Of a stretch of DNA of 64,000 nt, positions 1-8,532 are shown piece after piece. The stretch comes from Methylobacterium sp. 10. Lineage in GTDB: Bacteria > Pseudomonadota > Alphaproteobacteria > Rhizobiales > Beijerinckiaceae. The notes below the pieces were generated by a model that worked only from the letters and a program-made list of their open reading frames with translations, did no database searches and was not told the origin of the DNA. The translations under genes were made by a program, and so were the position numbers. The first letter of the stretch is position 1. Each line of letters opens with the position of its first letter. The DNA lies in assembly GCF_000519085.1 (NCBI RefSeq), contig NZ_KI912577.1, positions 3,776,035 to 3,840,034 on the forward strand. Reading direction: 5' to 3'.

Positions 1-19
1 GGAAGCGATCCCCAGCCCC

Positions 20-547
20 ATGATCCGCGCCACCCGCGTCCTGCGCCGCGCCTCGCTCTCCGGTGAGATCGTCGACCGCATCGTCCTCGACCATGGCGAC
101 CGCCACCGCCGGCGCATGGCCATGCGCGGGGTTGGCGGCCTGTCCTTTCTGCTCGACCTGCCCGAACCGGCGGTTCTCGACGACGGCGACGCCCTGGTGC
201 TGCAGGACGGGCGCCTCGTCTGGGTCGAGGCCGCGCCCGAACGCCTCCTCGAGATCCGGGCCGACGACGATCTCGCCTTCAAGCGCCTGATCTGGCACAT
301 CGGCAACCGGCACATCCCGGCCGAGATCGGCGCGGACGCGGTCCATATCGCCTACGACCACGTGCTGGCCGAGATGGTGCGGGGCCTAGGGGGGACGGCC
401 GAGCCGGTGGAGCGTCCGTTCCGGCCCGAGGGCGGCGCCTATGCCGGCGAGGCCGCCGGGCACCACCACGGGCATGACCATGCCCACGAACATGCCCATG
501 GGCACGACCACCATCATCCGCACAGCCACGGCGCGGTGTCCGGTTGA
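20..547 (+). CDS. ureE: Urease accessory protein UreE, nickel metallochaperone
   Basis: UreE carries Ni2+ to the urease assembly complex (UreD/F/G plus apo-urease) in the cytoplasm. The 175-residue product has a conserved GNRH metal-binding segment at residues 95-98 and an extreme His-rich tail from about residue 148 to 170 ([17 protein letters not shown] pattern), a typical nickel reservoir in this family. Length is normal for a His-tailed UreE. ureF follows on the same strand, so this is the 3' part of a urease operon whose structural genes would lie upstream of the window. The ATG at 20 is close to the window edge, and no clear ribosome binding site can be judged. Confidence 0.95.
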   Translation: MIRATRVLRRASLSGEIVDRIVLDHGDRHRRRMAMRGVGGLSFLLDLPEPAVLDDGDALVLQDGRLVWVEAAPERLLEIRADDDLAFKRLIWHIGNRHIPAEIGADAVHIAYDHVLAEMVRGLGGTAEPVERPFRPEGGAYAGEAAGHHHGHDHAHEHAHGHDHHHPHSHGAVSG

Positions 548-608
548 GCCTCGTCCTATGCCCCCATCCTCTGCCGGTTCGGGCTTCCAGGGAAGGGCGC
601 CCGGCGCG

Positions 609-1301
609 ATGAGGGGCGAACCCTCGATGGTCGACACCGTCCGGCTCATGGCCTGGCTCTCGCCGGGCTATCCCGTCGGGGCCTATGCCTATTCGCACGG
701 GCTCGAATGGGCGGTGGAATGCGGCGATGTCGGCGGCGAGGCCTCGCTGCTGGCGTGGCTCGGCGACATGCTCGAACGGGGCGCGGTGCGCACCGACCTG
801 ATTCTTCTGGCCCATGCCCATGCCGCCGCGGAGGCGGGGGACGTCCCGGCCCTGGTGGAGATCAACGACCTCGCCGTCGCCCTGGCGCCCACGCGCGAAC
901 TCCACCTCGAGACGACGCAGCAGGGCCGCAGCTTCGTTGATGCCACCCGCGCCGCCTGGAACATCCCGGACCTCGATCGGTTGAGCGAGGCGTTGCCCGG
1001 CGAGGTGGCCTATCCGGTGGCGGTGGGGCTCTCGGGCGGCGCCCACCGCATGGCGCTCGCCCCGGTGCTCGCCGGGTTCGGCCTGGCCTTCCTGCAGAAC
1101 CTCGTCTCGGCGGCGCTGCGCTGCGCGCCCATCGGCCAGAGCGCCGGAACCCGGGTGATCGCGTCCCTCACCCCCCGGGTGACGGCGCTGGCCGCCACCA
1201 TCCCGCCCCTGAGCCTCGAGGAGATCGGCACCGCGACCCTGCGCCTCGATCTCGGCTCGGCCCGGCACGAGACCCAGTACTCTCGGATTTTCCGCTCGTG
1301 A
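609..1301 (+). CDS. ureF: Urease accessory protein UreF
   Basis: UreF bridges UreD and UreG in the urease activation complex and helps gate GTP hydrolysis during nickel insertion. The [16 protein letters not shown] segment near the N-terminus is the family hallmark (usually S.fP.GaFayShGLE). I chose the ATG at 609 because a GGAAGG motif lies about 10 bases upstream and it gives 230 residues, the usual length. ATGs at 558 and 627 are alternatives. The frame stays open back to 441, inside ureE, but that extension looks like a shadow of the His-rich ureE end. The stop overlaps the GTG of ureG. Confidence 0.93.
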   Translation: MRGEPSMVDTVRLMAWLSPGYPVGAYAYSHGLEWAVECGDVGGEASLLAWLGDMLERGAVRTDLILLAHAHAAAEAGDVPALVEINDLAVALAPTRELHLETTQQGRSFVDATRAAWNIPDLDRLSEALPGEVAYPVAVGLSGGAHRMALAPVLAGFGLAFLQNLVSAALRCAPIGQSAGTRVIASLTPRVTALAATIPPLSLEEIGTATLRLDLGSARHETQYSRIFRS

Positions 1302-1942
1302 AAGACTCCGTCATGACCTCACTGAACGGCCCCTCACTGAACGGCCCTTTGCGCGTCGGCATCGGCGGCCCCGTCGGCTCCGGGAAGACCGCCCTGATGG
1401 AGCAGCTCTGCAAGCGCTTCCGCGACCGCTTCGAGATCTGCGCCATCACCAACGACATCTACACCAAGGAGGATGCCCGCATCCTCACCGTGGCGGGCGC
1501 CTTGCCCGAGGAGCGGATCATGGGGGTCGAGACCGGCGGCTGCCCGCATACGGCGATCCGCGAGGATGCCTCGATCAATCTCGCGGCGGTGGCCGAGATG
1601 CGCCGCCGGTTTCCGAAGCTCGACCTGATCCTGATCGAATCCGGCGGCGACAACCTCGCCGCGACCTTCTCGCCGGAACTCGCCGACCTCACCCTCTACG
1701 TCATCGACGTCGCCGGCGGCGAAAAGATCCCGCGCAAGGGTGGCCCGGGCATTACCCGCTCCGATCTCCTCATCGTCAACAAGACCGACCTCGCCCCCAT
1801 GGTCGGCGCCGATCTCGGGGTGATGGAGGCCGATACCCGGCGCATGCGGGGCACGCGACCCTACGTGTTCTCGTCCCTGCGCGAGGGACACGGCGCCGAC
1901 ACGGTGGCCCGCTTCATCGTCGAGGCCGGCGGGCTGGGATAG
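1298..1942 (+). CDS. ureG: Urease accessory GTPase UreG
   Basis: UreG is a SIMIBI-class GTPase that supplies energy and nickel transfer during urease maturation. The P-loop GPVGSGKT lies at about residues 24-31, followed by the metal-binding CPH motif ([15 protein letters not shown]) and NKTDL guanine-specificity motif. The product is 214 residues, normal for the family. The GTG start at 1298 overlaps the ureF stop by four bases (GTGA), indicating translational coupling; an ATG at 1313 is a possible alternative. The short repeated LNGP at residues 9-16 is a small local duplication before the conserved domain. Confidence 0.96.
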   Translation: MKDSVMTSLNGPSLNGPLRVGIGGPVGSGKTALMEQLCKRFRDRFEICAITNDIYTKEDARILTVAGALPEERIMGVETGGCPHTAIREDASINLAAVAEMRRRFPKLDLILIESGGDNLAATFSPELADLTLYVIDVAGGEKIPRKGGPGITRSDLLIVNKTDLAPMVGADLGVMEADTRRMRGTRPYVFSSLREGHGADTVARFIVEAGGLG

Positions 1943-1987
1943 TTCCGGGAGCCATCCCACTCATCCGCCCCCTCAAGGTTCCCCGAC

Positions 1988-3199
1988 GTGTCGACACCCC
2001 TGTCCGCCCGCGAGGGTTCCGTGCGGGAAGTCTTTCTCGCTTTCCTCAAGCTCGGCTTCACCGCCTTCGGCGGCCCGATCGCCCATCTCGGCTACTTTCG
2101 CGCCGAGTTCGTGCATCGCCGGCGCTGGCTCGACGAGGCGGCCTATGCCGACCTCGTGGCCCTGTGCCAGTTCCTGCCGGGGCCGGCCTCCAGCCAGGTC
2201 GGGTTCTCCCTCGGGGTGATGCGGGGCGGGGGCCTCGCCGGCGGGCTCGCCGCCTGGGCCGCCTTCACCCTGCCCTCGGCGCTCCTCCTCGTGGCCTTCG
2301 CCTATGGGGCGGACGCACTCGGCGGCCCGGTCGGATCGGGCATCGTCCACGGGCTGAAGCTCGTCGCCGTGGCGGTGGTGGCGCAGGCGGTCTGGGGCAT
2401 GGGCCGCACCCTCGCGCCCGATGTCACCCGCGCGGCCATCGCCTTTGCCGCCCTCGCCTTGACCACGGTGCTGACCGGATCGACCGGTCAGATCGCCGGC
2501 ATCGGTCTCGGAGCCGTGGCCGGGTTGGTGGTCTGCCGCCGGTTATCCGGGGCGGCGGGCGGTCATCTCGGCATCCCGGTCTCGCGCCGGGCGGGCGCGG
2601 TGGCCCTCCTCCTGTTCGGCCTGCTCCTGGCTGTCCCGCCCATCCTCGCGAAATCCCTGTCCTCACAGGGGCTCGCCCTGTTCGATGCGTTCTACCGCTC
2701 CGGCGCCCTCGTCTTCGGCGGCGGCCACGTGATGCTTCCGCTCCTGCGCACGGCCCTGGTCGAGACCGGCTGGATCGGACCGGACGCGTTCCTCGCCGGC
2801 TACGGCGCGGCGCAGGCGGTGCCGGGACCGCTCTTCACCTTCGCGGCCTATCTCGGCGCGGCCCTCGGACCGCCGCCGAACGGTCTGGCCGGGGCCGCCA
2901 TCGCCCTGGTCGCGGTGTTCCTGCCGGGATTGCTCCTGGTCTACGGGGCAATGCCTTTCTGGGAGGCTGTCCGCGAAAGACCCCTGGCGCAGGCGGCCAT
3001 GCGCGGCGCCAATGCGGCGGTGGTGGGGATTCTCGCCGCCGCGCTCTACGACCCCCTCTGGACCGGCGCCGTCCTCGGCCCGCGCGACTTTGCCGTGGCG
3101 GCCGGCGCGTTCCTGCTCCTGACGATCGGGGCGGCCCCGCCCTGGATCGTCGTCGTGTTCACGGCCGTCGCGGGGGCGGGCCTGGCGGTGGTGGGCTGA
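1988..3199 (+). CDS. chrA: Chromate transporter ChrA (CHR family)
   Basis: CHR-family proteins are inner-membrane transporters linked to chromate efflux, although many homologues have untested substrates. The 403-residue protein has about ten to twelve hydrophobic segments and shows two homologous halves, each with a family-typical stretch: FTAFGGPIAHLGYF near the N-terminus and ALVFGGGHVMLPLL near residue 240, each followed by a PGP-containing segment (LPGPASSQVGFSLG; AVPGPLFTFAAYLG). This is the long, bidomain type. It starts with GTG, 45 bases after ureG, so it may ride on urease operon transcription; a functional link is not evident. Confidence 0.9.
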   Translation: MSTPLSAREGSVREVFLAFLKLGFTAFGGPIAHLGYFRAEFVHRRRWLDEAAYADLVALCQFLPGPASSQVGFSLGVMRGGGLAGGLAAWAAFTLPSALLLVAFAYGADALGGPVGSGIVHGLKLVAVAVVAQAVWGMGRTLAPDVTRAAIAFAALALTTVLTGSTGQIAGIGLGAVAGLVVCRRLSGAAGGHLGIPVSRRAGAVALLLFGLLLAVPPILAKSLSSQGLALFDAFYRSGALVFGGGHVMLPLLRTALVETGWIGPDAFLAGYGAAQAVPGPLFTFAAYLGAALGPPPNGLAGAAIALVAVFLPGLLLVYGAMPFWEAVRERPLAQAAMRGANAAVVGILAAALYDPLWTGAVLGPRDFAVAAGAFLLLTIGAAPPWIVVVFTAVAGAGLAVVG

Positions 3200-3247
3200 T
3201 GCTCGAGCACCATCGATTCACCGTCACAGGATTGAACCAGGAAACGA

Positions 3248-3628
3248 TCAGTCGTCGCAATTCGCCGACAGCAGCGTCAGCGTGCGCTGGAAACTCTGGT
3301 ACTGCGCCATGCTCGACGGGTGCCGGATCTCGGCGGCGTCGGGCATGATGCCGGCGAAGCCCGATTCCGGATCGGCGACGAAGGGGCGCGGACCGACATG
3401 GGCGCCCATCCTGTTGGTCACGTCGACGTCGCCGCAGATGGCGCTCGCCTTGCCCCGGCGCAGCCGGCCGTAGCGCGCCTCGGCCGGGCTCTTGAGCCCC
3501 CGGCCGACCAGCGCCATCACGGACGCCGACATCTCGGCCCCGAGCGTGGCGTCGGACCCGTCGATGACGGTCTGCGCCGTGGCGGGCGCGACGGCGAGAA
3601 GGGCCAGGGCGAGGGAGACGGCGAGCAT
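3248..3628 (-). CDS. Small secreted protein, unknown function
   Basis: A 126-residue protein with a clear N-terminal signal peptide (MLAVSLALALLAVAPATAQ, probable cleavage after TAQ). The mature part has two cysteines (ICGD and the C-terminal SANCDD) that could form a disulfide in the periplasm. I do not recognise the family. The ATG at 3628 overlaps the stop of the upstream gene by four bases (ATGA), so the two are translated together. The same frame is open much further upstream, but that extension runs antisense to better signals and through the coupled gene, so I reject it. Confidence 0.7.
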   Translation of the reverse strand: MLAVSLALALLAVAPATAQTVIDGSDATLGAEMSASVMALVGRGLKSPAEARYGRLRRGKASAICGDVDVTNRMGAHVGPRPFVADPESGFAGIMPDAAEIRHPSSMAQYQSFQRTLTLLSANCDD

Positions 3629-4545
3629 CACGAGGCCTTCGCCACCACTTCGATGTCCCGGTCCATCCCGCTTTCCACCTTGAACTCCCGCGTGAAGACC
3701 TGGCCGTCGTGGCGGGCGATGAGGACGTAGTCGCCCTCTGCCAGCGTCACCTGCGGGAAGGCGCCGATCGCCTCGCGGATCGTGTCGCCGCCTGGCGTCA
3801 GCACGCTGAAGGCGGTGCCGGCGAATGCCTCGGCGCCGGGGGCGGCCACGAGCTTGAGGGTGACGGTGGCGGCCCGGTGGTTGAGGGTGGCGTCGGTGAC
3901 CTTGCCGTTCTCCACCTTGAGGTCGGCGCGCTGGATCGCGTTCGATTCCCCGTAATTCGAGACCACGTGGTAGGTCCCCTCCGGAAGGCGGATCAGCTCG
4001 CCCGCCTTGACGCCGCTGCGCACGAGGCGCCCTTCCGAATTGGTGCCGATGGGCACGAAGACCGAGAAGGCGAGGTCGGCGGGGGTGATCTTCATGTCGC
4101 CGATGGCACCCGAGAGCTTGAGCGCCCCCGCGGTGATCGTCAGGCGGTCGCTGAGTGCCGCGCCCGCCATGGTGATGCGCTTCGAGGCGCTGGCGAAGCC
4201 GTAGGTGACGGTGGCGACATAGGCGCCGGGTGCCAGGGTGAAGCTCGGATCCGCCGCCTCGGAGCGCGCGACGATGTTCGGCCGCACCCCGTCGGAGCGA
4301 TCCTCGTAGATGCGCCAGGCGAGGCCGGAGCGCACCGGCTGGTTGCTGCCCGCGAACAGGGCGGTGAGGGTGAGCGGCGCCTCGCCCTCGACGGGGGGGC
4401 TCGGCAATTGCGGCCCCGTGATCGAGGGGGAGGGCAGGGCCGGGCCGTTGCGGCCGCCGAACGGGTCGCGCTCCTGCGCCTGCGCCGGCAACGCCGCCAT
4501 CGCCATGGCTCCCGTCACTGCGAGCGCGCGCATCACCGGTCCCAT
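3628..4545 (-). CDS. Secreted protein with repeated beta-sandwich-like segments, unknown function
   Basis: A 305-residue exported protein. The start at 4545 is preceded by GAAGGAGA at good spacing and gives a signal peptide (MRALAVTGAMAMAALPAQAQ from residue 5). The mature region contains several similar modules of about 80 residues that end in a Gly-Tyr turn such as LAPGAYVATVTYG, LPEGTYHVVSNYG and LAEGDYVLIARHDG, resembling carboxypeptidase-regulatory-like or transthyretin-like folds. Function unknown. It is translationally coupled to the small secreted protein downstream, suggesting the two act together in the periplasm. The frame is open to 4620 but the upstream residues lack a leader. 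Confidence 0.72.
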   Translation of the reverse strand: MGPVMRALAVTGAMAMAALPAQAQERDPFGGRNGPALPSPSITGPQLPSPPVEGEAPLTLTALFAGSNQPVRSGLAWRIYEDRSDGVRPNIVARSEAADPSFTLAPGAYVATVTYGFASASKRITMAGAALSDRLTITAGALKLSGAIGDMKITPADLAFSVFVPIGTNSEGRLVRSGVKAGELIRLPEGTYHVVSNYGESNAIQRADLKVENGKVTDATLNHRAATVTLKLVAAPGAEAFAGTAFSVLTPGGDTIREAIGAFPQVTLAEGDYVLIARHDGQVFTREFKVESGMDRDIEVVAKAS

Positions 4546-4795
4546 CCGCTGTCTCCTTCGCAGGTCCACCCTGCACGGGTCCGCCATGCATGTCGGCGAT
4601 TGCCAAGCTGCGGGCCGCACGGCATGTTTTCGCTTGTCGGCCGTCCCCGTGCCGAACGCGACATCCCGCTTTGGATCCGGACCGTGGCGGCTCCAAGGCC
4701 GATGCTTCTTATCGATCGCCGATGCGGCTCGCCTCTGACCGGCCGCCCGTCCCGGCGGTGCCCCCCACGTCCCTCATTCGCGCCGAACAGGTTCC

Positions 4796-5383
4796 ATGGA
4801 CACCACATCTGACATGTCGCGGAACGACACAATCGATCTCCTGCGCGTTCGCCGCTCCGTCCCGCCGGTCAATCTCGACGGCCCTGGTCCGAGTGCCAGC
4901 GAGCTTGATGCGATCCTCACCATCGCCTCGCGCGTACCCGACCACGGCAAGCTCAGCCCCTGGCGCTTCCTGGTGATCGAGGGCGACGCCCGCCTGCGCG
5001 TGGGTGGCACCATTGCGGAGGCCTATGCCGCTGATCATCCCGAGGGCGATGCCAAACGCTTGGATCTGGAGCGCCACCGCCTCGCGCACGCCCCCCTGGT
5101 GGTCGCCGTGGTCTCCAGCGCCGCCCCCCACGTCAAGATCCCGGAATGGGAGCAGGTGCTGTCGGCGGGCGCCGTCTGCATGAACCTCGTCGTCGCGGCC
5201 AATGCCGCGGGCTTCGCCACGGCTTGGTTGACCGAGTGGTTCGCCTACGACCGCCGCATCCTCGACGCGCTGGGCCTCGACCCGCGCGAGAAACTGGCCG
5301 GCTTCATCCATGTCGGCCGTGCCCGCGACGTCCCGAGCGACCGCCCGAGACCCGTCCTGTCCGACATCGTCACACGAATCTGA
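4796..5383 (+). CDS. Nitroreductase family flavoprotein
   Basis: Member of the FMN-dependent nitroreductase superfamily, YdjA-like short type of 195 residues. Recognisable features are the RRSVPP motif near residue 19 that contacts FMN phosphate, the SRVPDHGKLSPWRFLVI block near residues 44-61 and the GFATAWLTEW block near residues 140-150. Members use NAD(P)H to reduce nitro compounds, quinones or enones; the natural substrate cannot be told here. It is followed nine bases later by a flavin-reductase-like gene, so the pair probably forms a small redox operon. It is divergent from the secreted-protein gene at 4545. Confidence 0.88.
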   Translation: MDTTSDMSRNDTIDLLRVRRSVPPVNLDGPGPSASELDAILTIASRVPDHGKLSPWRFLVIEGDARLRVGGTIAEAYAADHPEGDAKRLDLERHRLAHAPLVVAVVSSAAPHVKIPEWEQVLSAGAVCMNLVVAANAAGFATAWLTEWFAYDRRILDALGLDPREKLAGFIHVGRARDVPSDRPRPVLSDIVTRI

Positions 5384-5391
5384 GCGGCGCC

Positions 5392-6003
5392 ATGCATTAC
5401 GATTCCGAGAACCGCACCCTGCCGCACAACCCGCTGAAGGCCCTGGTGGCACCCCGGCCCATCGGCTGGATCAGCGCGATGAACAAGCAGGGCCACGTCA
5501 ACCTCTCCCCCTATTCCTACTTCAACGCCGTCGCCACCGGCCCCGACATGGTGATGTTCTCCTCCTTCGGCCGCAAGGACGCGATGACCTTCGCGGAGGA
5601 GGGCGGGGAGTTCGTCTGCAACTTCGCCACCTACGGTCTGCGCGAGGCCATGAATGCCACCTCGGCCCCCCTCGCCCGGGGCGACAGCGAGTTCGTCGCG
5701 GCCGGGCTGACGCCGGTGCCGTCGCGCAAGGTACGTCCGCCGCGGGTGGCGGAATCCCCCGCCGCCCTGGAGTGCCGGTGGCTCCAGACCGTGCCGCTGA
5801 CGCCTCTCGATGGCAGCGAGGCCAGTCACTTCCTGGTGATCGGCCAGGTCGTGTCGATCTATGTCGACGATGCCTTCGTCAAGGATGGCCGGGTCGATAC
5901 CGGCGCGATGCACCCGCTTCTGCGCGGTGGCTATTTCGACTATTTCAGTGTCACCGACGAGGCACGTTTCGAGTTGAAGCGCCCTCCCGGAGCGGGTCAA
6001 TAG
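5392..6003 (+). CDS. Flavin reductase-like, FMN-binding split-barrel protein
   Basis: A 203-residue protein of the flavin reductase-like domain family. The N-terminus MHYDSENRTLPHNPLKALVAPRPIGWIS and the following NLSPYSYFNAV segment are hallmarks of the group, which binds FMN and often acts as a reductase partner or as an uncharacterised FMN protein. The ATG at 5392 gives the canonical N-terminus; the open frame extends upstream into the nitroreductase gene and is rejected. Position right behind the nitroreductase suggests shared redox work. Confidence 0.85.
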   Translation: MHYDSENRTLPHNPLKALVAPRPIGWISAMNKQGHVNLSPYSYFNAVATGPDMVMFSSFGRKDAMTFAEEGGEFVCNFATYGLREAMNATSAPLARGDSEFVAAGLTPVPSRKVRPPRVAESPAALECRWLQTVPLTPLDGSEASHFLVIGQVVSIYVDDAFVKDGRVDTGAMHPLLRGGYFDYFSVTDEARFELKRPPGAGQ

Positions 6004-6184
6004 CCTCGGCTCGGCCTCTATTCCGCAAGCGATGCAAGCTCAGCCTTGGACGGGGGCGGCCGGGGCGCGCTTCGTGCCGAAGAGGGAACCAAGGCCAGGG
6101 TCGAAACCTTAATGGGCCGAGCCGCCGTTGAGCGGCTCCTTTCCGCGAACCGCCTGAGGGGGCGCTCGCAGAGGTCTGCATCGT

Positions 6185-6652
6185 ATGATCGTCAAGTTGA
6201 CTGCACCGCTCCTTCTCGTCGCCAGCATCGTGACCCCCGCCCTGGCGCAGACGACGAGCCGCCCGCCGGCCATGTTGATCCATGGAAATTACTGCGGGCC
6301 CGGCAACAACTCCCCACTTCCGCCCATCGACGCCCTCGACGCGGCCTGCGCCCGGCACGATGCCTGCACGCCGGATGGCGGCCTGCCGACCAAGGCCTGC
6401 AACCTGCGCCTCCAGCGCGAGGCCGCGCTGGTCTCGCGGGATGCGCGTCAGCCGGACGATCTTCGCTCGCTCGCCGGCCTGATATCAGTGAGCGCCTCGA
6501 TGATGCTGGCGGATGCGGCACCAGGCTCCGCCCCCGCCGCGACGGCGGTCCCGGTCAGTCACGACGTCGCCGCGCGGGAGACGCGTTGGTCGCCCGTCTC
6601 GACGGGGACGCCGGCCCTGACGACGGACCAGGATAGCGAAGACGCCGAGTAG
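6185..6652 (+). CDS. Phospholipase A2-like secreted protein
   Basis: A 155-residue protein with a signal peptide (cleavage likely after ALAQ, residue 22). The mature protein shows the secreted phospholipase A2 signature: NYCGPGNN at residues 36-42 resembles the calcium-binding loop, and LDAACARHDAC at residues 51-61 matches the catalytic motif with His58 and Asp59 flanked by cysteines. The region after residue 105 is low in conserved features. A GAGG ribosome site lies about 10 bases before the ATG. Prokaryotic PLA2 proteins are known but uncommon; I infer lipid hydrolysis outside the cytoplasm, but the second catalytic Asp cannot be assigned with certainty. Confidence 0.65.
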   Translation: MIVKLTAPLLLVASIVTPALAQTTSRPPAMLIHGNYCGPGNNSPLPPIDALDAACARHDACTPDGGLPTKACNLRLQREAALVSRDARQPDDLRSLAGLISVSASMMLADAAPGSAPAATAVPVSHDVAARETRWSPVSTGTPALTTDQDSEDAE

Positions 6653-6797
6653 GCCGGCCTCGTTTGGGGGAGAACCTTTTCCCCCCGAGCGGTTCCACTA
6701 TGCACTACGGACCGAGATCTGACCCCGCGCGAGAGGACACGGCATCCCCGGCGCGTGGCGTCTTGGACCATTTTCGCAGAGCGGCCCGCAGGCCTTC

Positions 6798-7466
6798 TCA
6801 GCCGCTTGGGGCAGTAAAGTCGGTCATGGCGACGATCCGGGCCTGAACCGGGTCGAGGACGAGCTTTCCCGCGAACCCATCGCGGCTTGCCTCTTCGATC
6901 TCCCCCGCAAGGTCGCCGCCGGGTTCGCAGGCGGAATCGATGGCGTCCACCCCGGCGGCCGTGGCGGCGAGGCGAACCAGCGCGCGCGTCTCGGCGAGGG
7001 GCGGAATCAGTGCGCCGTCCCGGCCGCGAAAGGCGGATGCGCCGATCTCGGTCCTCAAGGCGCGGGCATCCCAGGCGATGCCGTCGAGGCGATCGCTCGA
7101 GTCCGCGAGGGTCGGCAGGACGAGTGCCCCCCGCGCCGTCGTGACGAGGGCCAGAATGCGTGTCGCTCCATCGCGAAGACTCTGTATCGCTTCCCCGACG
7201 GCGAGCCGTGCGCCAAGCTCCATGACATCCCGCGCGCCCTCGCAGCGGGGCAGGACGATGCCATGCGGCGCGGCTGCCATCATCGCCGGGAGATCGCGCT
7301 CCAGATCGTGCGAGCGCAGGTAGAGCAGGGGGGCGCCTTCCGTTCGCTCGGAGGGGAGAACCGGCGATGCGAGGCCAGTGACATCCACGATCAGCGCATG
7401 CGCGCCGCTCGCCGAGGCTGCTGCGACGGCTTGCGCCTCTCCGGGGACGATCAGGACTGCGCGCAT
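6798..7466 (-). CDS. HpcH/HpaI aldolase (CitE-like) family protein
   Basis: A 222-residue protein of the CitE/HpcH TIM-barrel superfamily of CoA-ester or keto-acid lyases. It shows the typical start MRAVLIVPG, the LIVDVTGLA strand, the VLPRCEGA strand, ALVTTARGAL near residue 118, VDAIDSACEP and the late AGKLVLDPVQ motif (usual GK..iHP.Q). It is shorter than classical CitE (about 290 residues), and the usual metal-binding acidic residue in the LEDAV motif is shifted to DVTGLA, so activity is uncertain. The start was set by a GGGGAGG ribosome site just upstream of ATG 7466. It follows the LysR gene in the same direction by 49 bases. Confidence 0.72.
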   Translation of the reverse strand: MRAVLIVPGEAQAVAAASASGAHALIVDVTGLASPVLPSERTEGAPLLYLRSHDLERDLPAMMAAAPHGIVLPRCEGARDVMELGARLAVGEAIQSLRDGATRILALVTTARGALVLPTLADSSDRLDGIAWDARALRTEIGASAFRGRDGALIPPLAETRALVRLAATAAGVDAIDSACEPGGDLAGEIEEASRDGFAGKLVLDPVQARIVAMTDFTAPSG

Positions 7467-7515
7467 GACGGCCTCCCCGATGGTCCGACGCGGGACGCCC
7501 GATCGCCGAGCACGG

Positions 7516-8433
7516 TCATGGAACCGGTCCTTGGCTGCGACCCATTCTTTCGGCGAGGAAATCCACCAGGACGCGGATGCGGGCGGGCATGGCAGGGCCA
7601 CCGACGAACACCGCATGGATCGCCTCGCGGTCCTGGGGATTGTACACCTCCAGAAGCGGGACGAGCCGGCCCGCCGCGAGATCCTCCGAGATGTGGAATG
7701 TGCCGACGCGGGTGATGCCGATGCCCTGCAGGGCGAGCTGCACCAGGGTCTCGCCGTTGTTGGCCGCGATGTTGCCCCGCACTGCGAGGAGGTGGTCGCC
7801 CCCGTCCTCGCGGAACGGCCAGCCCGGCTCGATCCGGCGGAAGTTGAAGTCGAGGCAGTTATGTTCGGCGAGGTCGGCCGGGACCCGCGGCGTGCCGGCG
7901 CGGGCGAGATAGGCGGGCGAGGCCACGACCATCCGCCCGGTCTCGCCGAGGCGCCGGGCGGTGAGGGGGCTGTCGGCGAGGGGGCCGAACCGGATCGCGA
8001 GATCGGTCCGCCCGCCGATCACGTCCGCGACCTCGTCGCTGAGGTCGATCTCAACCACGATCCCCGGATGGCGGGCGACGAAATCGCCGATGAGGGGAAC
8101 CACCACCTGTCGTCCATGGGCCATCGAGGCGCTGACGCGGACCCGGCCGCGCGGGCAGCCCTGATCGGCGATCTGCGCTTCGGTCTCGTCGAGATCGGCC
8201 AGGATGCGCCGCGCCGCCCGTCCGTAGGTCTCGCCCTCGGCGGTGAGGCGCAGGGAGCGCGTGGTGCGCACGAGGAGGCGGACCCCGAGCCGGGCTTCGA
8301 TCCGCGCCACCACCCGGCTCACGGCCGAGGGCGTCAGGCCGAACCGGCGCGCGGCCGCCGACAAGCTGCCCTCCTGGGCTACGGCGAGGAAGAGGGCCAT
8401 GTCACCGGCCCGGTCGACCCTATCGCGCAGCAT
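7516..8433 (-). CDS. LysR family transcriptional regulator
   Basis: A 305-residue LysR-type regulator: an N-terminal winged helix-turn-helix (residues about 10-70, AQEGSLSAAARRFGLTPSAV) and a C-terminal substrate-binding-like effector domain. The ATG at 8433 has a GGAGG ribosome site. It is divergent from the MFS transporter gene at 8533 and codirectional with the CitE-like gene, the usual arrangement of a LysR regulator controlling an adjacent, divergently transcribed target. The effector is unknown. Confidence 0.92.
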   Translation of the reverse strand: MLRDRVDRAGDMALFLAVAQEGSLSAAARRFGLTPSAVSRVVARIEARLGVRLLVRTTRSLRLTAEGETYGRAARRILADLDETEAQIADQGCPRGRVRVSASMAHGRQVVVPLIGDFVARHPGIVVEIDLSDEVADVIGGRTDLAIRFGPLADSPLTARRLGETGRMVVASPAYLARAGTPRVPADLAEHNCLDFNFRRIEPGWPFREDGGDHLLAVRGNIAANNGETLVQLALQGIGITRVGTFHISEDLAAGRLVPLLEVYNPQDREAIHAVFVGGPAMPARIRVLVDFLAERMGRSQGPVP

Positions 8434-8532
8434 TGATGCCTCCGGCGCACGGATGTTGGTCCCGTCACGGTACTACCAGGGAGATCCGGCCTCCGCCATG
8501 TGCTGGTCTGGAACAGACGGAAAGCACTCATC
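8434..8532. promoter_or_regulatory. Divergent promoter region between LysR gene and MFS gene
   Basis: Ninety-nine bases separate the two divergent genes. A TGGT...ACCA inverted pair (8457-8460 and 8475-8478, 14-base spacer) lies inside it and is a candidate LysR binding element. This is inference from position and symmetry only. Confidence 0.35.
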
